Below, piece after piece: positions 44,339-51,785 of a stretch of 64,000 bases of DNA. The notes below the pieces were generated by a model. It did not search any database. It saw nothing but the letters and a program-made list of their open reading frames with translations, and was not told where the DNA came from. A program made the position numbers and the translations under genes. The DNA comes from G963676095 sp963676095. GTDB taxonomy: Bacteria > Bacteroidota > Bacteroidia > Bacteroidales > Prolixibacteraceae. The DNA lies in assembly GCA_963676095.1 (NCBI GenBank), contig OY781040.1, positions 6,324,001 through 6,388,000 of the forward strand, read 5' to 3'. Position 1 is the first letter of the stretch; each line of letters opens with the position of its first letter.

Positions 44339-45574
44339 ATGATTCATTTTTATAGGCATAAGCTGCCAAACGGACTGAAAATCCTTGTATATCCGGATCT
44401 TTCAACTCCTATGGCAGCCCTTGATGTTTGTTACCATGTAGGAGCAAAACATGAAAACCCGGAGCGAACGGGATTTGCCCATCTTTTTGAGCACCTTATG
44501 TTTGGAGGATCGGTTCATATTCCTGATTACGATTTACCGCTACAGCAGGCGGGGGGCGAGAATAACGCCTATACGACCAACGATATGACAAATTACTACC
44601 TGGCCATTCCTAAGGCAAACCTTGAGACTGGATTCTGGCTCGAGTCAGACCGGATGCTGGAGCTGGCCTTTTCTGAAGAAAGCCTGAATATCCAGAAGAA
44701 TGTGGTGATCGAAGAATTCAAGCAGCGCAACCTGAACCAACCATACGGAGATGTCTGGGCGCTTATCAGGGACCTGGCTTATAAGGTGCATCCTTATCGT
44801 TGGGCAACGATTGGGAAAGACATCAGCCACATTGCAAATGCCTCGCTGGAGGAAGTCAAGGCCTTTTTTTACCGCTTTTATGCACCGGATAATGCAACCC
44901 TGATTTTATCAGGGAATGTGGATGCTGACGAGTGCTTTCAATTGGCCGAAAAATGGTTTGGCCCGATTCCCTCACGGCATGTTGAAAAGTGCGAGCTCCC
45001 GCAGGAACCGGAACAGGTCGGGTACCAGGAAAAAACGGTTGAACGTCCGGTGCCGGATACCTGTCTGTACATGGCCTTTCACATGAGCGACCGGCGGAGT
45101 CCGGGTTATTATGTTTGCGACCTGATTTCCGATATTTTGTCTGCCGGAAATTCATCGAGGTTATATCAAAAGCTGGTCAAACAAGAAAGACTTTTTACTG
45201 AACTTGATGCTTATGTCTCCGGGGATCATGATGCCGGGTTGTTCATGATTTCGGGAAAGCTTTCCCGAAATGTATCTATTGAAACAGCTCAGGCAGCTGT
45301 TTGGCAGGAACTGGAAAGGTTACGGCAGGATCCTGTTGAACCATTGGAACTGGAAAAGGTTAAGAACAGGCTGGAAGCCAATCATACCTACTCCCAGATG
45401 AATTATCTTTCCATGGCGCAGGAACTGGCTATGTATGAAGATATCGACAAGGCAGAAAGAATAAACGAGCAGATGAATATCTACAAGTCGGTATCGTCCG
45501 GTGATATCTGCCGGATGTCTGAAGTCCTGTTCCGAAAAGAAAATTGTTCACGCTTAAATTATCTTGCCAAATGA
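44339..45574 (+). CDS. M16 zinc peptidase, catalytic subunit
   Basis: 411 residues. The inverted zinc motif HLFEHLMFGG (HxxEH) plus a downstream Glu (VIEEFKQR region) shows an active pitrilysin-type protease half. No signal peptide is seen, so it is probably cytoplasmic or periplasm-entry dependent. It is paired with the next gene, which lacks the zinc motif. In the M16B family such pairs form a heterodimer with the second subunit supplying the R/Y motif. Confidence 0.92.
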   Translation: MIHFYRHKLPNGLKILVYPDLSTPMAALDVCYHVGAKHENPERTGFAHLFEHLMFGGSVHIPDYDLPLQQAGGENNAYTTNDMTNYYLAIPKANLETGFWLESDRMLELAFSEESLNIQKNVVIEEFKQRNLNQPYGDVWALIRDLAYKVHPYRWATIGKDISHIANASLEEVKAFFYRFYAPDNATLILSGNVDADECFQLAEKWFGPIPSRHVEKCELPQEPEQVGYQEKTVERPVPDTCLYMAFHMSDRRSPGYYVCDLISDILSAGNSSRLYQKLVKQERLFTELDAYVSGDHDAGLFMISGKLSRNVSIETAQAAVWQELERLRQDPVEPLELEKVKNRLEANHTYSQMNYLSMAQELAMYEDIDKAERINEQMNIYKSVSSGDICRMSEVLFRKENCSRLNYLAK

Positions 45575-46851
45575 TTGACAGAAACAGACAACCCAATATA
45601 AAACCTGCGGAAAGGCCGGAATTGCCATCTCCGGATAAATTTGTTTTGGATAACGGCATCCCCGTCTACTTGCTGAAAGCAGGAAACCAGGATGTATGCC
45701 GCATCGATTTCATGTTCAGGGCCGGTACATGGGAACAACAGGTGCCACTGCAGTCGGCAATGACCAATGCCATGTTACAGGAAGGAACGTCCGGTTATTC
45801 GTCCGGACAGATTGCCGAGGTTTTTGATTTTCACGGGGCTTATTTGCAGCTATATTCCGATCAGCATTTCGGGACAGTGAGTGTTATTTCCTTGTCGAAA
45901 CACCTGCCCCGGTTATTCCCTGTATTGGAAGACCTCCTGAAAAGGTCAGTTTTCCCCCGATCCGAATTTGAGACGCTGATTGAAAGAAGAAAACAAAGAT
46001 TTTCCCTTGAAAACGAGAAGGTAAAAGTCTTGTGCCAGAAGAAATTATCGGAAATATTATTTGGAAAGGAACATCCGTATTCCCAGTCGGTGACTTTATC
46101 CGATTTCAAAAACCTGAATCTCCGCACCCTGATCGATTTTTATAAAGACTTCTATCATTCGGGGAATTGCGAGGTCCTGGTTGCCGGGCAATTTGGGACG
46201 GGAGTGACTGACTTGCTTAACCGTCATGTAGGCGGAAGCGATTGGGCCGGTATGAAGAAAACAGCGGCTTCTTTTGAAATCATCTCCTCTGCTGAGAAAC
46301 AAATTCGTATCGGGAAGCCGGATGCGATTCAGTCCGCTATCAGGACCGGGAGGATTATGGTAAAAAAAGATCATCCTGATTATCTTCCTTTGCAGGTTCT
46401 TGTAACTATTCTTGGCGGATATTTCAGTTCCCGTCTGATGTCGAATATCAGGGAAGAAAAAGGGTTTACCTATGGGATAGGAGCCTCCCTGATCAGTCTT
46501 GGGGAAACTGGTTATTTAGTGATTGCCACGGAAGTTGACAGAACTTATGTCGAAGATACGTTAGCCGAAATAAAAAAAGAACTGGAAAAACTTTGCCTGG
46601 AAAAAGTAGGAAAAGAAGAACTTGGCCGGGTGAGGCAATACCTTTTGGGAGAATTTGTCCGTGACCTGGATGGCCCTTTTGCCCTGGCCCAGTCATTTAG
46701 GGATGTTCACGAATTCGGACTTGGTTTCGGCTTTTACGAAAAATATTATGATACGATCATGAATATTCAGGCTGAACAACTTCAGCAATTAGCCGTAACC
46801 TATTTGAACCCGGAAAGTTTTTATACCGTGGTTGCAGGGAAGGAGCCTTAG
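45571..46851 (+). CDS. M16 peptidase-like subunit, non-catalytic
   Basis: 426 residues from ATG 45571, overlapping the previous stop (ATGA). The zinc site is degenerate: where HxxEH is expected the sequence reads NAMLQEGTSG. The C-terminal R/Y-type region is present (FTYGIGASLISLGETGYLVI). It should pair with the catalytic subunit upstream. Its 3' end overlaps the convergent nucleotidyltransferase by 4 nt. Confidence 0.9.
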   Translation: MIDRNRQPNIKPAERPELPSPDKFVLDNGIPVYLLKAGNQDVCRIDFMFRAGTWEQQVPLQSAMTNAMLQEGTSGYSSGQIAEVFDFHGAYLQLYSDQHFGTVSVISLSKHLPRLFPVLEDLLKRSVFPRSEFETLIERRKQRFSLENEKVKVLCQKKLSEILFGKEHPYSQSVTLSDFKNLNLRTLIDFYKDFYHSGNCEVLVAGQFGTGVTDLLNRHVGGSDWAGMKKTAASFEIISSAEKQIRIGKPDAIQSAIRTGRIMVKKDHPDYLPLQVLVTILGGYFSSRLMSNIREEKGFTYGIGASLISLGETGYLVIATEVDRTYVEDTLAEIKKELEKLCLEKVGKEELGRVRQYLLGEFVRDLDGPFALAQSFRDVHEFGLGFGFYEKYYDTIMNIQAEQLQQLAVTYLNPESFYTVVAGKEP

Positions 46852-47750
46852 TTTTCCCAGAGTTTTTCAGGATAAATCCCTTCCCTTGTCAACTGGAGGA
46901 TTTGTTCCACAACAAATGATTTATCTTCCGGGTAGGTGACCCCGAACCAGGGGGAGTCTGCCTGCAATACGCTGGCTTTTATCTTTCCGGACCTGATCAG
47001 GTTAAAAATTACGTTTGGAATATAAAATTCTGATTTGGGCTGATTAATATTTTCATCCAGGAATGACCGGAACTGGCTTTCAAGGTGTCCGAACAAAGAA
47101 GGATGAAAACCCCAGAAATTCATGGATACCGGGACATTATCATCCAGCTTTGTTTTGATGTTTTCTTCAGAGTAATAGATACTATCTCCTTCCCTGGAAA
47201 TTTTAGTACGCTCGTTTATTTCTGTCAGATGGCCGTTGCTGTTTGTCTGGCAGATTCCCCTTGATACAGTTCCAAATTCCGACAGGGTATTTTTCAAAAG
47301 GTATCCTACCATGGCATAATGATCCGGCGAAACCTGTGATGTAAGAAATCCGGCTATTTTCATGAATGCGGGAGCTCCGTAAAAATCGTCGGCATTAATG
47401 GCTGCAAATGGCTCGCTGATGCTGTCTCTAGCCGTAAGTATGGCATGACCGGTTCCCCAGGGTTTTTGCCTTTCCCCAGGGAGTAAGTATCCTTGCGGAA
47501 GATTGTCCAGTTCCTGAAAGGCATATCCTACTTCAATCTTCTTTTTGAGTTTGTTTTCAAAGCGGGAAACAAAATCTTTAGCAAAACTTTCCCTGATAAC
47601 AAAGACAACCTTGCCAAATCCGGCCCGGATAGCATCGTACACAGAATATTCCAGAATTGTTTCCCCGGCAGGACCTACCGGTTCTATTTGTTTTAGTCCT
47701 CCGTAGCGGCTGCCCATCCCGGCAGCCAGTATTAAAAGTGTTGGCTTCAT
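46848..47750 (-). CDS. Sugar-phosphate nucleotidyltransferase-like protein
   Basis: 300 residues with the nucleotidyltransferase fold: LILAAGMGSRYGGLKQIEPVG is the signature nucleotide loop with an activating Lys, and AAINADDFYG contains the metal-binding Asp. Such enzymes activate sugar-1-phosphates with UTP, CTP or GTP. The rather short length and the divergent C-terminus leave the substrate open. Stand-alone. Confidence 0.85.
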   Translation of the reverse strand: MKPTLLILAAGMGSRYGGLKQIEPVGPAGETILEYSVYDAIRAGFGKVVFVIRESFAKDFVSRFENKLKKKIEVGYAFQELDNLPQGYLLPGERQKPWGTGHAILTARDSISEPFAAINADDFYGAPAFMKIAGFLTSQVSPDHYAMVGYLLKNTLSEFGTVSRGICQTNSNGHLTEINERTKISREGDSIYYSEENIKTKLDDNVPVSMNFWGFHPSLFGHLESQFRSFLDENINQPKSEFYIPNVIFNLIRSGKIKASVLQADSPWFGVTYPEDKSFVVEQILQLTREGIYPEKLWEN

Positions 47751-47888
47751 TTTATTGTTTTATTGCTATGCCGATTATTAAAGGGTTATAAATAAGGAAC
47801 CATAACTTTCCCCTCACCAATCGTTGAAAGAATCAAAGACCAGATCGTTGTTTAAGCAGAGCGTGAATTTGAAACAGGTTATTTATAC

Positions 47889-48404
47889 TTATTCCTGATA
47901 CCAGCTGGCATACATATTATAGGCGCTGGCAATCCGGTGCAGTTCTCCGTCCATCAGTTCCTTGCTGATATTTTTAATTTTCTTGGCCGGTATTCCCGCG
48001 TAAACGCTTCCTCCTTCAACTTTTGTTCCTTTGGTAACAACAGATCCCGCGGCAATAATCGTGTCGCTTTCAATGTCAGCGTCATCCAGTATGACGGCAT
48101 TCATTCCTATCATCACGTTATCCTTTACGGTACATCCGTGGACGATGGCCCCATGGGCGACAATAACATTATTGCCAATGTTGGTAGGATATTTTTGATA
48201 AGTGGCATGGATGATTGCGCCATCCTGAATATTGGTATTATTCCCGATACGAATATAATGAACATCTCCCCGGATCACCGTATTAAACCAGATACTACAG
48301 TTATCTCCAATTTCTACATCTCCGATTATTGTTGCATTTTCCGCGATAAAACAGTTTTTTCCGATTTTGGGAGTTTTTCCCCTAAGTGATTTTATTAAAG
48401 CCAT
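47889..48404 (-). CDS. Gamma-class carbonic anhydrase family protein
   Basis: 171 residues of left-handed beta-helix hexapeptide repeats: ATIIGDVEIGDNCSIWFNTVIRGD, NTNIQDGAIIHATYQ and NNVIVAHGAIVHGCTVKDNVMIGM. The three zinc-ligand histidines (IIHAT, VAHGA, IVHGC) and the IQDG motif are present, so a trimeric metalloenzyme is plausible. Homologs (YrdA/PaaY type) are often of low or unproven carbonic anhydrase activity. Confidence 0.88.
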   Translation of the reverse strand: MALIKSLRGKTPKIGKNCFIAENATIIGDVEIGDNCSIWFNTVIRGDVHYIRIGNNTNIQDGAIIHATYQKYPTNIGNNVIVAHGAIVHGCTVKDNVMIGMNAVILDDADIESDTIIAAGSVVTKGTKVEGGSVYAGIPAKKIKNISKELMDGELHRIASAYNMYASWYQE

Positions 48405-48650
48405 CTTTTGATTTTTTTAATTTATAAACAAAGATAAAAAACCTGGGGAATATTGAATAACCTCATGAAACGCTTTATTTGATTTATTTATTTTTACCGG
48501 GGTATGGGATTAAGGAGAAGGCCCTTCTGTATTCAGGTCTTTCATTGCATAGTACCATTTTTGCGGTCAGATAATTGATCAATGAACTGAGGCAGGAGGC
48601 AGGCCGGAATGAAGTGTATAATTTAAAATGTTTCCATTCTTATAATTTAT

Positions 48651-48658
48651 TATTTTTG
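48651..48658 (+). promoter_or_regulatory. Candidate -7 box for korAB
   Basis: TATTTTTG, 130 nt before the korA ATG at 48789, leaving a roughly 125-nt leader. No clean -33 box. The 48405-48650 stretch shows no gene. Confidence 0.45.
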
Positions 48659-48788
48659 GAACTGTTTTGTGAAAAAATGTAAGCAGAGGGTGCGTGATTT
48701 GCCAGGTACAGTGTTTCTCTGTATAATTATCCATGTAGCTTTTGCTTTTTATATAATAGAAAACCAATTATTAACCAATTTTGTTGGA

Positions 48789-50627
48789 ATGGAAGATACT
48801 AAAGTAATTGAACTGGAAGAGGTAACGATCCGTTTCTCTGGTGATTCCGGAGATGGGATGCAACTTACCGGGACTTTGTTCTCAGATGCTTCTGCTCTTT
48901 TCGGAAATGATATTTCAACTTTTCCTGATTATCCGGCTGAGATCCGTGCTCCGCAGGGAACTGTCGGAGGAGTTTCCGGATTTCAGGTACAATTCGGAAA
49001 CACTGAGATAAATACTCCGGGGGATTATGCGCATGTACTGATTGCCATGAATCCTGCCGCAGTAAAAGCAAATGCCCGGTTTATGAATCCCGGGGGAACT
49101 ATTATTTTTGATGTGGATGCTTTTCATGAAAAGAATCTGGAAAAGGCTGGTTTTAAGACATCGGATCCATTTTCTGAGTGTCATTTGGATGATTATTTCA
49201 AAATTCCAGTTCCAATTACAAGTCTGACAAAGGAAAGCCTGAGCAGTTTTCAGCTGGACAACAAATCTGTGCTTCGAAGCAAAAATATGTTTGCTCTCGG
49301 GCTTATTTGCTGGATGTTTGGACGTCCGCTTGATTACATAGAGAAATATTTAAAGAAGAAGTTTGCGAAAAAGCCATTAATTGTCGAGAGTAACCTGAAG
49401 GTTTTACACGACGGTTACAATTATGGTATGAACATGCAGCATATGACCCCCCGTTATATCGTTCATCCTGCGGCGATTGAACGGGGCGTTTACCGTAATA
49501 TCAACGGGAACCATGCAACAGCTTATGGCCTGATGGCTGCAGCAGAAAAAGCGGGGCTCGAACTTTTTCTGGGTTCATATCCGATTACCCCGGCTACAGA
49601 TATACTGGCTGCCCTGTCCGAGCGAAAAGATCTGGGTGTGAAGACTTTTCAGGCCGAAGATGAGATTGCCGGCATTTGTTCTGCAATTGGTGCTGCTTTT
49701 GCAGGAGACCTGGCAGTTACTTCTACATCCGGGCCAGGTTTTGCTCTGAAATCGGAGGCATTGGGACTATCGGTAATGGCCGAACTCCCGTTGGTTGTCG
49801 TTAACGTACAGCGCGGAGGCCCTTCTACAGGATTGCCTACCAAAACTGAACAATCGGATTTATTACAGGCCTTGTACGGAAGGAACGGGGAAAGTCCGCT
49901 GGTCGTAATTGCCGCCAGCACACCTTCCAACTGTTTCTATTATGCTTATCTTTCGGCTAAGATCGCCCTCGAACGTATGGTCCCTGTTGTTTTGCTTACT
50001 GATGGCTTTCTGGGCAATGGAAGCGAACCATGGCGTGTCCCGTCGATGGATGAACTTCCTGACATTACTCCGAGGATTGCAAAATCGAAAGATACATTTA
50101 AGGCATACCATCGGGATCCTGAAACTTGTTCACGCGAATGGGCGTTGCCTGGAACCAATGGATTTCAGCACCGGATCGGTGGTCTGGAAAAAAATATGGA
50201 AGGATCGGTAAGCCATGACCCGGACAACCACCAGAAAAATACATTATTCCGTGCTGAAAAAGTTGAGCGTGTGGTGAATATGCTCCCGCTTCTTGAAGTT
50301 TATGGAGAAGGACAGGGAGATCTGCTTGTTGTCAGTTGGGGCGGAACTTATGGACATACCCTCAGTGCTGTAAGGGAAATAAGAGAAGAAGGAAAATCTG
50401 TCAGCCTGGCCCACTTCAATTTTATCAACCCCCTTCCTAAAAACACAAAGGAAGTTTTTCGCAGGTTTAAGAAGATCGTGGTCTGTGAACTGAATATGGG
50501 ACAGTTTGTTGCTTATTTAAGAGATAAAATGCCTGACTTTAAGTATGAACAGATAAATAAGGTCAAAGGGTTGCCGTTTACGGTGCTTGAACTGAAACAA
50601 AATTTTGAAGAATTACTGGAGGAATAA
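48789..50627 (+). CDS. korA: 2-oxoacid:ferredoxin oxidoreductase, alpha (fused gamma-alpha) subunit
   Basis: 612 residues from the ATG at 48789 (MEDTKVIELEEV); an open frame upstream from 48669 carries an unlikely hydrophobic leader. The N-terminal 200 residues are the gamma domain (RFSGDSGDGMQLTG). The rest is the pyrimidine domain (LGSYPITPATDILAAL, ERKDLGVKTFQAEDEIAGI) and domain II (MLPLLEVYGEG, GGTYGHTLSAV). It decarboxylates 2-oxoglutarate to succinyl-CoA with ferredoxin reduction, or works in the reductive direction in anaerobes. It is 3 nt from korB. Confidence 0.94.
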   Translation: MEDTKVIELEEVTIRFSGDSGDGMQLTGTLFSDASALFGNDISTFPDYPAEIRAPQGTVGGVSGFQVQFGNTEINTPGDYAHVLIAMNPAAVKANARFMNPGGTIIFDVDAFHEKNLEKAGFKTSDPFSECHLDDYFKIPVPITSLTKESLSSFQLDNKSVLRSKNMFALGLICWMFGRPLDYIEKYLKKKFAKKPLIVESNLKVLHDGYNYGMNMQHMTPRYIVHPAAIERGVYRNINGNHATAYGLMAAAEKAGLELFLGSYPITPATDILAALSERKDLGVKTFQAEDEIAGICSAIGAAFAGDLAVTSTSGPGFALKSEALGLSVMAELPLVVVNVQRGGPSTGLPTKTEQSDLLQALYGRNGESPLVVIAASTPSNCFYYAYLSAKIALERMVPVVLLTDGFLGNGSEPWRVPSMDELPDITPRIAKSKDTFKAYHRDPETCSREWALPGTNGFQHRIGGLEKNMEGSVSHDPDNHQKNTLFRAEKVERVVNMLPLLEVYGEGQGDLLVVSWGGTYGHTLSAVREIREEGKSVSLAHFNFINPLPKNTKEVFRRFKKIVVCELNMGQFVAYLRDKMPDFKYEQINKVKGLPFTVLELKQNFEELLEE

Positions 50628-50630
50628 GTT

Positions 50631-51701
50631 ATGTCTTTATATAATTATACTGCAAAAGATTTTAAAAACGATAACGAAGTACGCTGGTGCCCGGGGTGCG
50701 GAGATTATGCGATCATGAATGCCGTTCAACGGGCAATGGCCGATCTGGATGTTCCCCATGAAAAATTTGCTGTCATCTCAGGAATCGGATGTTCTTCCCG
50801 CTTTCCTTATTATATGAGTACTTACGGCTTCCACTCAGTTCATGGCAGGGCCACAGCTGTCGCTTCTGGTGTTAAAATGGCCAACCCCGATTTGAATGTT
50901 TGGGTAATCACGGGTGATGGAGATTCCATGGCCATTGGCGGTAATCATTTTATTCATTTGGTTCGCAGAAATATCGATCTGAATGTTGTTCTCTTCAATA
51001 ATAAAATATACGGTCTGACCAAAGGGCAATATTCTCCGACATCAGACCGGGGCGTTATTACAAAAACTTCTCCTTTTGGGACTATTGAAGATCCGTTTGT
51101 TCCCGGTATGCTCGTTTTGGGTGCCAGGGGAACTTTTTTTGCCCGTGCCGTTGACAGCAATGTCAAACATACAGAAGCCGTATTGGCCAAAGCAGCCCGT
51201 CATGCAGGAACTTCGGTGGTCGAAGTGTTGCAGAACTGTGTCATTTTTAATGACGGGATCCATGATGAAATTGCCAATCCGAAATACAGGGCTGAAAGGC
51301 AACTGTTCCTTGAGCATGGAAAACCAATGATTTTCGGTAAGGATAACGAGAAGGGGCTGGTTTTTTATAAAGGACATCTGAAGGTTGTGACTATCGGAGA
51401 GGATGGTTATTCGATGAACGATATCCTGGTGCACGATGCAAAGAATCCTGATCCAATGCTCCATATTGCCCTGATCAATATGTCTCTTCCTGATTTCCCG
51501 GTGGCGATGGGCGTAATCAGAAGTGTTGATGCCCCAATATACGATCAGGAAATGGAAAAACAGATAAGTGACGTCCGGGCAAAACGTAAAATTTCGAATG
51601 TCGGGGAATTGCTCCTTTCCGGTAATACATGGGAAGTAAATGAACCCGGGAGCAGTGATCCTGTTCCTTTTTTTAAGAGGGAATGTGTACTTGCTGAATA
51701 A
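50631..51701 (+). CDS. korB: 2-oxoacid:ferredoxin oxidoreductase, beta subunit
   Basis: 356 residues binding thiamine diphosphate: RWCPGCGDYAIMNA, GIGCSSRFPYYMSTYGFHSVHGRA, and the TPP-metal motif GDGDSMAIGGNHFIH plus NNKIYGLTKGQYSPTS. The Cys residues near the N-terminus fit a 4Fe-4S site in this family. With korA it forms the 2-oxoglutarate-type enzyme rather than pyruvate oxidoreductase, judged by the two-subunit fusion layout. A terminator follows. Confidence 0.94.
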   Translation: MSLYNYTAKDFKNDNEVRWCPGCGDYAIMNAVQRAMADLDVPHEKFAVISGIGCSSRFPYYMSTYGFHSVHGRATAVASGVKMANPDLNVWVITGDGDSMAIGGNHFIHLVRRNIDLNVVLFNNKIYGLTKGQYSPTSDRGVITKTSPFGTIEDPFVPGMLVLGARGTFFARAVDSNVKHTEAVLAKAARHAGTSVVEVLQNCVIFNDGIHDEIANPKYRAERQLFLEHGKPMIFGKDNEKGLVFYKGHLKVVTIGEDGYSMNDILVHDAKNPDPMLHIALINMSLPDFPVAMGVIRSVDAPIYDQEMEKQISDVRAKRKISNVGELLLSGNTWEVNEPGSSDPVPFFKRECVLAE

Positions 51702-51722
51702 ACCTTGTTGTTATAAAATATG

Positions 51723-51747
51723 AAGGGGGGCTTAGGCCTCCTTTTTT
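51723..51747 (+). terminator. Rho-independent terminator after korB
   Basis: AAGGGGG (51723-51729) pairs with CCTCCTT (51737-51743) including one G-T pair, followed by a T-run. It separates korAB from the next gene. Confidence 0.7.
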
Positions 51748-51785
51748 ATTTTAGTTAACTTCATCGAAAAATGTAAGATAAAATT

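Noticed and set aside
48669..48788. Upstream start for korA (GTG at 48669)
   Set aside because: The extra 40 residues are a hydrophobic, non-conserved leader for a cytoplasmic enzyme, and the frame would begin at the predicted transcription start.
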